From Turnera subulata (lineage: Eukaryota; Streptophyta; Magnoliopsida; Malpighiales; Passifloraceae): DNA of 64,000 nt. This document shows positions 23,736 through 35,569 of the stretch, one piece after another. The notes under the pieces were generated by a model that was not told the origin of the DNA, ran no database searches, and worked only from the letters and a program-made list of their open reading frames with translations. Position 1 is the first letter of the stretch. The number at the start of each line of letters is the position of its first letter. The translations under genes and the position numbers were made by a program. Location of the stretch: positions 142,606-206,605 of the forward strand of contig JAKUCV010001841.1 in the NCBI GenBank assembly GCA_028386065.3, read 5' to 3'.

Positions 23736-25129
23736 CAGACTACCATCTGGCTGTTCCAACATTTAACTGTGACTCACTAGATGTCTAATTGTATTCAATT
23801 TTATTATTTCCTTTCCCTCGACTAGTTACTACATTTCTATCATCCAACCATTATCTCATTATCCCGAGCAGGCTCGCAGCCTCTCCGCTCGTCTGGATAA
23901 TAACTAATACCAAACTGTTCTCATAATAGTACCCTCGGTACCCAGCTTACACATTTCTCACAATCAACAACAGTAGTAGTCTTACTTATAACCATAATTC
24001 CAACCTCATCAATGATATCAACAGCAATATCAATTTCAACAACATCAACGGCAACAATTATCAATCAAAATCATCTCAAAACAAATCATGCACAGCCACA
24101 AATTATCATGCCAGCATCATTGGTCACAGTAAGCAAACAGCAACTTGATATCACGAGATGTAAATAAATATTTACTTAACCTCACCTTAGCCGATTACTC
24201 AACTTCGGAAATAATGACCGGTCCGACGCCGGCTCCTCGGGAAACTGCCCGATATCCGAACCTATACAACAAAATCATACATACACATAAATGCACATAA
24301 TCGGTACTATGATGCCCAAACTACGAAATTACCCATCCCGGTTACTTATCCGTTATTATTATCTTTTACCAAAAATAGTTAACTGTACGTATTTCCGAAT
24401 ATAATTTCGGTACCATACTTTAATTAAAATTCTTTCCAAAATATTTTTATTAATAACTATAATGTTTCCAAAATAATAAATAATATAATTTCCTAGAGGA
24501 TATAACATATGTGTATATTTCCCAAAATAATTTCCATAAAAATATTATTCTTGCCAGATTATAATTACCAATATTACTTTATTAGGAAACCACATTCCCC
24601 GAAATATAACCATATAAACTTATTTTCTGAAAATAAATACAATTTATAAATGTACATATATGTTTTCCAAAGGTAATAATTATATATTTATTCTCAAAGC
24701 TATTACTTTTGTATACCATAAATACATATTTTCAAGAATGGTTAGTTATCATAATTTCCCAAAATATATATACATTTATAATATAAATAGATTTCCAGAA
24801 TATATATTTATTTATTTATTATTATTATTTTTATTTTTATTTATTATTATTATTATTATTATATATCTTTTTTTTATTAAAATCGGACTGGACCCAACAG
24901 TGCTGGCCCAGACCCCTTGCACAGGCCCAACCAAGGTCCAAACAGAACCAGGTGCAGCCCAAGCAACGGACCCAGCGCACAGCCCATGATCCAATCCCTT
25001 AGCCCAACAGCCAGTCCAAACAAACCCAACCCATACACACAGCCCAAAACAACCCAGCAACCAAACCCTCAAACCCGCGGGTCAACCCGACCCATCACAT
25101 CCAACCGGGTCGTCATCTTCTCCACACTC

Positions 25130-25131
25130 AC
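25130..25131 (-). promoter_or_regulatory. Putative splice donor in the LTR D leader
   Basis: CTGCAG|GTGAGTGTGG, the closest to plant consensus among the copies, at the end of the GC-rich block. Confidence 0.5.
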
Positions 25132-27343
25132 CTGCAGCGACGGCGGCGGCGGGTGACGACGGAATGACGTGGCAGGAGCGCGGGGCGATGGGGAAGGCGC
25201 GGCGACGACGAAGGCGACGGCTGCAGGTCGACGCGAGCAAGGAGGAAGAGAGGAATTCCGGGTCGGCGGCTGGCTTCGTCTGGTGGGCGGCGACGATCTG
25301 CAGGCGGTCGGTGTGATGCAAGAAGGAGAGCGGCGCGGCGAGGTGTCTTCACTGCCCGTGTCTGACTTGGCTGCTCACGATGTCGCCGGCATCGGGTGGA
25401 GATGCGACCGGTTGCTGTAGCTCGGTATGGTGGAGGTGTCGCCGTGGAGGAGAAAGGAGAGGGAGGCGCGGGGAGGAAGGGAGCGCGGCTGCCGGCGTGG
25501 CTTGTTGAGGTGGCGACGAGCTGTTTTGCTGGAGAGGTCGATGGTTCATGAATGGTGGTGTGTTGATGGTGGCGGTCGGAACGGGTGGTGGCCGGTTGTG
25601 TTGCTTGTGTTTGTTGTTGGTTTTTTTTTTATATTACTTCTATTTTTACTGATTTGGTTTTTAGATGGTTTGCAGGTACAGAAAAAAAGAACGAGAACAA
25701 GCCAGGGGAGAAGTGACACTGGTTCTCTTTTTTTACGGAGCAAAGAAATAAAGAGTTGGAAGAGGAAGATGATGATGTTAAGGTAGGAGAAAGAACACAA
25801 GGAAAAGTAGAGAAGACAAAGACAGGGAAAGAGAAGCTGTGGCAGACAAGGAGTCACGGGGAAAAGGAAAAAGAAGGAGGGGGTCCGGCGGCTGAGGGAG
25901 GAAAATGGAGAAGAAAAGGAAAGAAAGGAAGGGAGGAAAAGTAAGAAAAGAAAGAAAAGAGGTGGGGCCCGCGGCTGAAGGAAAAACCGGGAGAGAGAAG
26001 AAACGTTGCCGGGAAAGAGGAAGAGGAAGGAAAACGAAGGAAGAAGAGTGACTCGGACAACCACATTCGGTCGGTCCGGATTCTCGCGTCGGAATCCCGT
26101 AGACGCAGGGATACCCCCGTCTTTCCGACAAATTCCGTCCCGAGTCCAAAAATATGACTTGGGCTCGGAAAATCCGATTAATCCTCCTGAACGTCGTCCA
26201 AGTCTCGGAACTGGAAACCGGGGCTCGGTTAGTTAGGAAGATGCTCCCGAGCGCGGGAAAACTCTCGGTTTCGAAAAACGACTACCGATTTACTTCGAAT
26301 TATTTACCCGTGATTAATTCAACAGTAAATCACGGTAAAACAATTTCTACAATCCCGGTAAAAATCAAAAATTTACCCGGGCTGTTACAATAAAGTTAAA
26401 ATTGTAACAGCCCGGGTAATTTTTACGTTTTTACCGGTACCGTAAAATTTATTTTTACAGTTATTTACCATTAAAATTAATCTTGGGTAATTAATTAATG
26501 GTAATTTACGCATCGGATTTTGAAACCGAGCCGTGTCCCACGCTCGGGATTTTTCTGCGGATTTTCAGGACCAAGTTGGAATTTTTTGGGTCCAGGAATC
26601 TTCAGAAAAGTCAGGATTAACCCCGAGTTATCGGACCAGAAATTAAGTCAAGGGGGTACATTAGTTATTTTCTGGTCCGGACAGAACCCGCCTCACATGC
26701 TGCATAGTGAGGGGGCTGCAGCCGCCATTCACTGTGAGGCATGTGAATGGCCAGTGCATGCCCGTGACTCTTTTTCCTTCTTCACCTGCACCATCTCCTG
26801 CGTACACCATATTTTTCATTACCATTTTCCTTCCTTTGCCTAGCTCTTCCTCTGCAAAACTTCATCCGCCAAAACACTGCAAGACTTCAACTTTCTCAAA
26901 CCTGCAAAGAAAGAAAACAAAAAAAAAGAGAACAACAACACAACCCCTAAGCGTTGCCGTTTGGCAACAACCCCTACACACCCATCTTCTCCTTCCTTCT
27001 TCCCTTTACCCGTGAACCCACACAGCCGTCACCACCTTACCGTCGCCGCTGCCAACCAGCACGCCCAACCTCGCCACCACCCACTCCTCCTCCCTGCCGC
27101 GTTGCCACCGCCTCCTGCAGATCGACGCCGACGCCCTTCTGCCTCGCTTTCCCGCCCGCGAACCCGAGACGCTGACGAGCAGACCCGAGACGCCGACGAG
27201 CAGACCCACCTCCACTTGCGAGCAGAGCAGCCGACGCCGCCCCTCCTTGCTCGCGTCGGAACTGGCCGTACCTTCCTCCCTCCTCACGACGTTCGCCCCA
27301 TCTGTCGCTCGCCGTTGCCGCGCCGCCACCTCTGCAGATCGAG

Positions 27344-27345
27344 GT
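27344..27345 (+). promoter_or_regulatory. Putative splice donor in the LTR E leader
   Basis: GATCGAG|GTGAGCACG at the end of the GC-rich block. Confidence 0.5.
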
Positions 27346-28567
27346 GAGCACGACCCGGCTGTAAGGTGAACGGGTCGGGTCAGCCCGCGTATGGTAAATG
27401 GATATGGGTTGCGGGTTGGACTAGGGTTGTAGGTTGGTGGGCTTGGGTTGTGTTGGGCTTGGACAAATGGTTCTAGGCTTGGGTGAGTGTGGGCTTAGAG
27501 GTTAGGTTTGGGCAATTGAGTTTGGGCTGCTGGGTTGACGCTGGGCCGGACCATGGGCTGTATACTGTGCTGGACTCTAGGCCTGCACATGGGTTGCTCC
27601 TGGGCTCCTGTTTGGGGCCTGGGCTAGGCACTGTGCATGGCCTGATCTGGCACTGTTTGGGCCCAGTTCGAATAAAAAAAAAGGAGAAAAGAAATATTCA
27701 GGGAAACACAAAAAAAATAATATATATAGGTATAATTTTGGGAGTTAAAATAATAAGTGTTTAGAAAATATGAATGTGATAAACAATAGTAGAGAAATTA
27801 AATTGAGGAGGTAATCATGGAAAAATAATAATAATAATAGTAATTAATAATTTTGGAAAGTACATACTTGTAGAAATAAATATGGAAAGGGCATTATCAA
27901 AGTAGGTATTGTACTAGAATAGTGTCCGGGTATAAGTATAGTATTATTTTAGACACCTAGAAATAAATGGTGAATTATGACGATAATAGAAATAACCCGG
28001 GGAGTGAACCGAGACGAGTCTGTATTTAATTTCCGATATACAGTAGTAGCATGACATTGCATATCACTTATGTGTGCATATTATTTGTTTGATATAGGAG
28101 TTGATAACAAGCAGATACCTGAGGAACCGGACTTGGAGTCTGTGGGGCATTTCCGAACTTGATAATCGGCTAAGGTGAGGATGGATAACCTTGGATATGT
28201 GCCTGTAATACTGTGTTGTTTTTGTTGATTGATTGAACTATTGAATCGATTATTGGATGTTATATGATTATTATGGAAATTGTTGACGATTATTGTTGCT
28301 ATCTATTTGCCATGGATTTTGCTATGATGTTGCTGGAATGTGCTGTTGGATTGTGGTATTGTGAGTATTTAGTGATATGAAATTGTTGGCTGGTTGAGCT
28401 TGAGAAATAATCCGAGTTGAGAAAAAGTTGAGTAATTGATGATAGAGTATTGGAAATGGAAATGAACTTAAGATGATGATATAATTGTCACTTGGAAAGT
28501 AGTGGTACGACTAGATGGTTAGAGACTAGTTCTGTGGTGTCATGGCCGGTTGGTTGGTTGATTGGGA

Positions 28568-28665
28568 TGTTGATCCCGGATTTGTGATATTGGGATGTTG
28601 ATCCCGGATTTGTGGTATTGGGATGTTGATCCCAGATTTGTGATATTGGGATGTTGATCCCGGAT
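28568..28665 (+). repeat. Tandem GGGATGTTGATCCCGGAT units in LTR E
   Basis: Four near-identical units of about 30 bp, each containing the palindrome GGGATGTTGATCCC followed by GGATTTGTGATATT or close variants. Confidence 0.85.
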
Positions 28666-29297
28666 TGTGGTTGGGCCTGGCATCCAGAATTAGTTAATAA
28701 CCAGGTACGACCCTAGCTTGTCCAGTGACGGGGCCCGGAAGATAAAATTAGTAATAAGAAAATAATTAAGCATTCTTTTGGTCTTGGCATAGTTGCATGG
28801 TAGTTTCCTTGTGTTGTGATTGATTATGCTTTCTGTTGAGATTGTTGTGTTTACTTCGAAAGTATTACAGCTGAATATATATCTCTGTTTATCCTTCGTC
28901 GGTGAGCACTTTGGACTCACCCCTCGCCTGCGGGGTTTCATCCCGTAGGATTGGTTGCTTCGTAGATCAGGTACGATGTACGATGGCTGCTGCTTTCTTC
29001 TCCACCTGACCCGGATCCATACCTCCGATGCATCTCATTCTAAGTCTTCCGCTGCTTGTCTTTCTATTGTGTTATTGCTGTTGTTGTTGTATTATATTTG
29101 TTGTTGTATCCTATGTCCTTTGTTGGTTAAATTGGAGTGTAATGGCTTGAATAATGGTCCCCGGGATCGGGTGACGAATATTGTATTTGGGGATTGCATG
29201 TATTGTATTTTATATTGTATGTACTGTCTGCTACTGTAGTAAGAACAGTTCTGACACGTGTTTACCCTGTAAGGTAAATACGGGTCGGGGCGCTTCA

Positions 29298-29450
29298 AAA
29301 ATAATCAAAATAAATTTTACGTAAATTCTTATTGGCCAAGATATATTTGTTTATTGTCTAGTGTACCGTGAAGGGGCTTGTGATGGAATATTCTTTTTTA
29401 TAAGATTTCAAAAGAAAAATGATTTTATTTATCTTTATGTTCTCCTTTAT
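29298..29450. other. Unassigned spacer
   Basis: AT-rich; nothing recognised apart from the LTR E target copy at its left edge. Confidence 0.6.
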
Positions 29451-29930
29451 TGTGACACCCGGGGTCTATGAGGGCGGGAAGTGTACGTCGGTGCCGGGAT
29501 GAGCATGGACAAGGAGCGGCTTCTGGCAGACTTCTAGACGGAGGGGCACACGAATGAACCGAATCCACACCGGAATAGGAAAGATCCTGAGACTGTGTAG
29601 GGATGGGGCTGTACAGTTGGGGCGATTTCGTAATTATACGAGTATGGGACTGTATAATTAAAAATAGCTCAAATGAAGTGATTTCGAGGTTGTATAGGTA
29701 TGGGACTGTACAATCGAGAATAGCTTAGACGGTTTGATGGGTACAAACTATATCAACAAGGTGCACCTACTTTTTTGGTGCTCATTTCATAAGAACTCCA
29801 AAGTTAAACGTGCTTGACTTGGAGCAATTCTGAGATGGATGACCTCCTGGAAAGTTTTCCCCGGAAACATGCGAGTGAGGACAAAGTAGGTTGGAAATGT
29901 CCCGTGTTGGTTAAAAGCTAGAATATAATA
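29451..29930 (+). mobile_element. LTR-like fragment with a 5S rRNA-like segment
   Basis: Begins TGTGACACCCGGGGTC, the LTR-start style of many plant gypsy and TRIM elements. It contains two partial repeats with GGTATGGGACTGTA (about 29,640-29,720). At 29,791-29,862 lies a 5S rRNA-like stretch. The right end is lost, so whether it is a Cassandra-type TRIM or a gypsy LTR with a captured 5S segment cannot be settled. Confidence 0.5.
29791..29862 (+). pseudogene. 5S rRNA-derived segment
   Basis: AACTCCAAAGTTAAACGTGC followed by TTGACTTGGAG... and GATGGATGACCTCCTGGAAAG resembles the internal control region of plant 5S rRNA (box A AAGTTAAGCGTGC, box C GATGGGTGACCTCCTGGGAAG as I recall it), with point changes in both. 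It is embedded in an LTR-like repeat, not a 5S gene array. Confidence 0.7.
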
Positions 29931-30639
29931 GTGCAATCTGAGTTAATAAAAAAAAGGAAGGAGAATAAGAATATTATGCATAGGAAGAGTACGAGTTTTT
30001 TTATGCTTCAGAAGAACAAATAATTAAAATAAAAAATACTCAAGAATAATGCCTTGAGTATTTATTCTATAAACAATACAATAGCATACTCTGTATTTAA
30101 TAAAAAAAATATTTGTTAAAAATAGAATATATTAGTTGACAATAAAAATAGAAGTAGAAGAAGATTATTATACTCTATGAGAGCATAAGTTTTATTATTC
30201 TCTAGAAGAACACATATTTGAGCTCTCGAAGAGCACAAAATTTACCGTGCTCTAAAAGAGCACAATATTTTTTACTTAGATAAATCAAAAAATAGTTAGA
30301 GATAGTTTATTTTAATAAAGTGTCAAAGGAATTTATATATTTTAGATATATCTATTTCAAATGAATATTATATTGAGACAATAAATGAGAGATATGCTAG
30401 ATATGTTTACAATGCAAAGGTTATTAGGGGTAATAAATAAGTTATGAAAAATAATTTGTATTATTCTTTTTATTATATTGTATAAATCAAAGTCAAAAGG
30501 GAGTCATAGAAATAAATATTTATCTAACCCAAAATTAGTAAATAATTTTTATCAATTATTGATATAAATATTTTGTACATCCTAAAGTTGGGACAGACAC
30601 AAAGCTAACTTATGATTATGATAAACGATTTGACTAAAC
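29931..30639. other. AT-rich DNA with short AGAGCACA repeats
   Basis: No gene. A small cluster of CTCT-AGAGCACA motifs occurs at about 30,180-30,270. Confidence 0.5.
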
Positions 30640-30975
30640 ATCTCCAATTCATTGCTGAACTACTATTAATGAGAAGTAAACTACTTATTTCTACTCGAGG
30701 CAATGTTATTTTGCATGCAATAACATATGTGCGCATCAGACAAATATGTTATCATGAATTCTCCCTAACTTAATTAGTTCATGGTCACAAACCTAATTTT
30801 TTTTATCTCTGAATATTTGAGTACACTATATATGTACTAATTGCTCGATTACAGGAAAATATAATGAGTCCTCAAAGAAGATTGAAAATATATATTGGAT
30901 ATGAATTTCCATCTATTGAGAAATATTTAGAATCATCAATTAGAAATTTATTTACAACATCCAATTATTTTTCTC
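30640..30975 (+). pseudogene. Ty1/copia integrase remnant
   Basis: Frameshifted copia integrase C-terminal region: residues like MRSKL..STRGNVILHAITYV (about 30,670-30,735), then MSPQRRLKIYIGYEFPSIEK (about 30,864-30,925), then a decayed LFTT. It is the same conserved block as in the remnant at the left edge of the window. No flanking LTR recognised. Confidence 0.75.
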
Positions 30976-31930
30976 ATAGTTTATTCTCCTTGATTATATT
31001 ATTGTCATCAAGCTTATCATAGAGGTATCTTTACCTTGAATTTACAACATTTCAAATTATTTTTGATGTATAAATAATTTTAATTCAAATCATCTAACTA
31101 GAATAATTAGTGTTGTTAAACTCGACCCAACCTGACCGATGGATCCCAGGTAGCCATGATCTGCAGGCCAACCCAGATTTTTAACCCCTTCGGGTTGTAG
31201 CGACCAAAAACTCAGGCGGATCACGTTGGGTTCTCTGAATTTTATGGATTCAATGACTTTTTTCTGTTTCTCAGAATTAAAAATTAATATTTCTACATTT
31301 TTTTTTTCTAATCAGACCATGGTTGAGCCCTTGGTGGACCTTTTCACGAAAATAAATATGTTTTAATATTTTTATTATTAATTTTAATACCGGTCAAATC
31401 CGGTTAAACCATGGTTTGAGCTCTCCTAGACCACCAAATCGGGTCAATTGGTTTAAAAGTTGGATGACTTTCCTGCAAAAGGAATTGTTTCCATCACCCA
31501 AAAAAAGAGACCCCAAGTAGTTGGAATTAAACAGATTCAGGCCTCATTTCGAGTAACTAGATTGAAGGGGAACCAAATAGCTGTCGAAACAACACTAGGA
31601 CTAATGAATATGGTTATTGTCCCTACATTTAGATGGATAGATATTTACCACTTTGAATAATTCCAAGCTGCCATAAGGTGGAATCACATGAGGCACACAT
31701 AATGCAGTAATGCACAAGAAGGATGAAGTTTCTTGTGGACCCATAAATCTGTGTCCTTGGTACTTGGATTTTTCATTGACCCCTTCAAAATTTTGTGCAA
31801 GTATTGCTCGATAAGCACATGCAAAATGGCCCTTCAAAAAGAACAATTGTTGGATTTGCTGCCGGCCTCGCCGATTGCCGCTTTTCACTCTTTGACTCTC
31901 TTCTAACACATATTTACACCAGAAAAAATC
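30976..31930. other. Unassigned intergenic DNA
   Basis: A CG-containing block at 31,110-31,450 has CCATGGTTGAGC and AACCATGGTTTGAGC in inverted and direct forms, typical of decayed transposon interiors. A 66-codon frame (31,460-31,660) shows no recognisable motif. Confidence 0.4.
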
Positions 31931-31931
31931 A

Positions 31932-32573
31932 GACAAATGTCCTTTTGGTACCTGTGTTGTTATTGATTATCACATTGGTATTTCAATTTGTTATTGATTA
32001 TCATATTGGTATTTCAATTTATATTGGTATTTCAATTTGATCACATTTTATCCCTCAATAAAACTTAATGTGCCTAATTTAATTATTTTGACCGTTTTAT
32101 CCATGAATCGATGACATGTTAGTTTTTTGCGACATGTCATCAAAATAGGTCCCACTAGCCTATCCGAGCCGGTTAACCCAACTGTCCGAAAACTGACCCA
32201 AACACCTTCCCACCCGATAACCCACATATATTCTAAAAATAGATTGCAGATTACTAGAAAGAAAAGAAATATCTATTTTTAGAATTAAAATTTTTGGAAA
32301 AAAATAATAAAATTAAAAAAGGGAAATAATAAAGATTGTCCTGTTCAGGTCGGATTTCGGTTAGGCTTTGGGTATCCTCCGAGTTTCGGGTCGGTTAGGT
32401 GAAGAATCCGAGTGAAAAGAACTGACACGTCATTGATTTCAAGGATAAAATAGTCAAAATAACTAAATTAGGCAAATCGAATTTAATTGAGGGATGAAAT
32501 GTGATCAAATTGAAATACCGGTATGAATTGTGATAATAAAAACAACACAGGTACCAAAAAAAGGCATTAGTCC
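31932..32573. mobile_element. Mutator-like MITE (MULE foldback)
   Basis: About 640 bp with arms of roughly 160 bp: left 31,932-32,120 (GACAAATGTCCTTTTGGTACC, then CAATTTGATCACATTTTATCC), right 32,410-32,573 in inverted copy at about 85% by eye. Flanks are GAAAAAATCA (31,922-31,931) and GAAAAATATCA (32,574-32,584), a 9-10-bp duplication with one slip, matching MULE insertion. The middle has no ORF. The left arm contains a short internal triplication of ATTGGTATTTCAATTT. Confidence 0.75.
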
Positions 32574-32959
32574 GAAAAATATCATTGGATCAAAAAAAAA
32601 GAAGAAAAATATCATAATTATCCAAAATAATATAGTTATTACACGGGGATAATTATAAGTCTGTTTGCATTTTTAAAAGAAAATGATAAGGGTGCATCCT
32701 CGACGCACGCAAAGAATGTTATCAACCATCCGAGGGCATCACATCACATTACATTACAAAGATTTCAATTATGCTATATTACACCGCCAAAAAGTAAATT
32801 GCGCCACCTGTTCATCTTTTGTTTACAAGCAAACATAATTTGGATCTAAAACCAGCTTAGCTTCCCTCAATCTACATGCCAAACACACATAGAATCACAT
32901 CCGTACATGCCTTGCTAGATGTGTTTATCCTTTGAAATTTCATTTGTCACTCAAAACAA

Positions 32960-33163
32960 TTAGAAAGGCCAACCAAAAAAGGCAGAGCCATCCGGAAACT
33001 GAAAGCGGAGCCAACGCGAAAAGAAAGTTACAGCATTCAAGACAAACATGAGAAAGTTGGGCGGGTCATTATAGAAGCAAACACCAACCGTGATAAAGGA
33101 AACACTTATAATTGCACACATTAAGGTTTGGTACCAATCCAGCCACAACTTCCAGAATGACAA
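32960..33163 (-). CDS. Unassigned hydrophobic frame, possible last exon
   Basis: A 67-codon minus frame starting on TTG, with two hydrophobic stretches (around CAIISVSFITVGVCF and FLMFVLNAVTFF) and an aromatic C-terminus ending in FGWPF. The DNA beyond the stop reads like a plant 3' UTR. I do not recognise the family and see no clear acceptor site just upstream. It could be a fragment of a membrane protein gene whose other exons are lost, or chance. Confidence 0.22.
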   Translation of the reverse strand: MSFWKLWLDWYQTLMCAIISVSFITVGVCFYNDPPNFLMFVLNAVTFFSRWLRFQFPDGSAFFGWPF

Positions 33164-34229
33164 TTTACAGCCACAGCGTTGACATTATAGCATGACACAA
33201 GCATGATAACTACCATCAAATAACCTTAATAATTATGTCTCATGTTTTCTTCATCCCTCAAATCCAAGTATCTAACTACTGGCCCAAATAAATTATCCAG
33301 TATAATTAATGTTGCATAACAGTTAAACAACCCCATTTATCAATTTTTTTCAAAAGTACATCAGTTACATATTTGTTAAAATTAGTTCTGTTCATATTGC
33401 AAAGCCCTGAGCCCGGCCCGTTCACTTTTCTTAAAAGTACGTTGGCACACTGTTTATTAATACGAGTTTTAGATCTCGTGGATGAGAGGGAATGCCACTT
33501 GACATGTAGAATTTGCAAATATTTAAAAACTTATACACACTGATATTTGATAATTCAGTAGATTTTTTTTTAACTTGCTTCCCATTTTTAGATCCCTGTT
33601 TTAACCTCTTGTTACAATAACTTAATATTGTATATATATTCCATATGGAACTACGGGATTTTCATATTTCGGTCTTCCCAATGAGTTCACTTTATTAGAA
33701 ACTAACGGTTTTCTTTTGATTGCTTCCCTTGTTGGCCTAGCCCCCCGCCACCAAAAGGGTTACTAGATAGAAAACATGGTTGATAAAGATCAACCTTTCT
33801 TTTTTTAGCCTAATAAATAAAACGTCATTACAAACATGGAAAGGTGAGGCTTGAGGCTGACCTGCCTGGCCACTCCAGCCTATATAATTCACAAAACAAT
33901 GATGGATTCAGGGTATAGTCATTGTAGGTAAATGACTACACTAGATCTTTTAAATTTTCTAAAAGATTATAAGATTATTTTTTTTAATTTTTTTACTCTT
34001 TTTAGCTTAATTTCCATCTCTTTCTTAGTCTTTTAAAGATTATTAACTATTCACTAGATTTTTTTGATTGATTTACTGTCAATTAATTTTATTGCAATTT
34101 TTTTCATTTATATAGGTTTTAATTCTTTCCTTTGTTATGATAATATAAATCATGCCTTATAGTGTTTTTTTCTTTCTATATCTGTTTGGTCTCTTTTTTT
34201 TTCTTTCTTTAGTTATGTTGTCTATATGT

Positions 34230-34231
<2 letters not shown>

Positions 34232-34264
<33 letters not shown>
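34232..34264. repeat. (AT)n microsatellite
   Basis: About 16 AT dinucleotides without interruption. Confidence 0.95.
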
Positions 34265-34267
<3 letters not shown>

Positions 34268-35569
34268 ACTAATAATAAACTAGTTATTCATTATTTTCAA
34301 AATTAAAATGAGAAACAATTACATAACAAATAAATCTATAACAAAATTCCTTAAGGATTCCTAAATATAAGTCTATAAGTCTATAATTTAAGGATTAATG
34401 AAATAATTTTTTTATCTAAATAATAGTTTATTATTTAGATAGATTTTGTACATAACTAATCTACTAAAACACATATAAATAATTATAATACTTAATTAAT
34501 TTTGATATTTGACACTAAAATTTTTATTTAAATTGGATTGGTTATATAATTTTTCGTGCTTTTATTTATTTGCCTACATATTCCTGTCCGGTCCGGTCAA
34601 AGGCCAAAGGCCATAGGCACCTTAATAAAGTACGAAAACTAGCATTGAATCAGAACATTTTAAACAAACAACTTAAAGTTTACTGGGGATAAAAATAGGT
34701 CAGTGTCTTGGTGTCTGTATAGATGATATGGACTAATCATTTTTTGCTACGTCATAAACACTAAAACAAAATTGCCATAGGAACTGCTGAAGTATAAAAA
34801 TAGGGTTAAAAGACCCAGTGTGTCCTTTCACTTTTTCGATTTCAATGTTTATGTCCATCTTCTTTTTATTTCAAACATTATGTCCCCAAACCTGTTTGAA
34901 ATATATCAATGTTGTACAAATTACCTCCAATTCCAAGTCATCCAATCACTGTCTGCCACGTGTCTTGAGGAGGTCGGGGCCCGGTTGCCAGGTGGAAATT
35001 TTTATTCCCCTCTCTTTAATTTTTGAATTATCCATCTCCTCTCTCAGACACAAACCCGAGCCTCTACCGGTGATCAAAGTCGTTCAACGCTGCCAACACA
35101 ACAACACATCGATCATCAGCCCGCCACCATCACAAAACCATCAATAAATGAATTGAGAGAGGAAGAGTGCCTGCAGGGGCACTTACCAAAAATTAAAACC
35201 TCACTGCCGGCACTGGGCCTGAAGCCAAGCTCACAGCCGAGCCCAGTAACAGCACTGCACGGAACCAACCACCGCGACAAACACCCCAAATGACCGAGCA
35301 CCGCCACACACACACATCACGGCCGACCCCCACCGCCACGCACACACAAATCAAACCACCACCACACAAGCAACAACCATCGTCCACCAACAACCCATCG
35401 ACAAAACACACAACCCGAAATGTGTTAGTCCAAACACTGTAGCAAGTAAAGAGAAGAAGACAAGGAACAAAGGGGACCGCGGCAGAGCTTACTAGGAACG
35501 GCGAAGGAGCGGCGACGAACCAAGCTCAGGTCCACCTAGTCGCAATCCACAGCAAAAGCAGTAAGAATC

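Larger units (their letters stand above)
23039..26389 (-). mobile_element. Solo LTR D (Tekay/Del-like family)
   Basis: 3351 bp, sense strand minus, with TG...CA ends and a perfect ATAAA duplication (23034-23038, 26390-26394). It has diverged in the tail: the palindrome array is replaced by a tandemly repeated block (23,618-23,735). GA-rich DNA (complement of a CT-rich leader, about 25,680-26,060), GC-rich block (about 25,080-25,560) and donor CAG|GTGAGTG (25,131) are present. Confidence 0.88.
26403..29297 (+). mobile_element. Solo LTR E (Tekay/Del-like family)
   Basis: 2895 bp, sense strand plus, starting TGTAACAGCCCGGGTAAT and ending ACGGGTCGGGGCGC-TTCA. Perfect AAAAT duplication (26398-26402, 29298-29302). 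It lies only 13 bp from LTR D in the opposite orientation. CT/C-rich leader (about 26,760-27,050), GC-rich block (27,010-27,340), donor GAG|GTGAGC (27,344), AT-rich stretch (27,700-27,900), palindrome array (28,568-28,665). Confidence 0.88.
32585..34793. other. Intergenic DNA, possible minus-strand terminal exon
   Basis: Mostly AT-rich. The stretch 32,690-33,170 has less biased composition and a minus frame (listed separately). A pair of AAAAGTAC-headed direct repeats occurs at 33,352-33,470. From 33,900 on it is AT-rich without features except the (AT)n tract. Confidence 0.4.
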
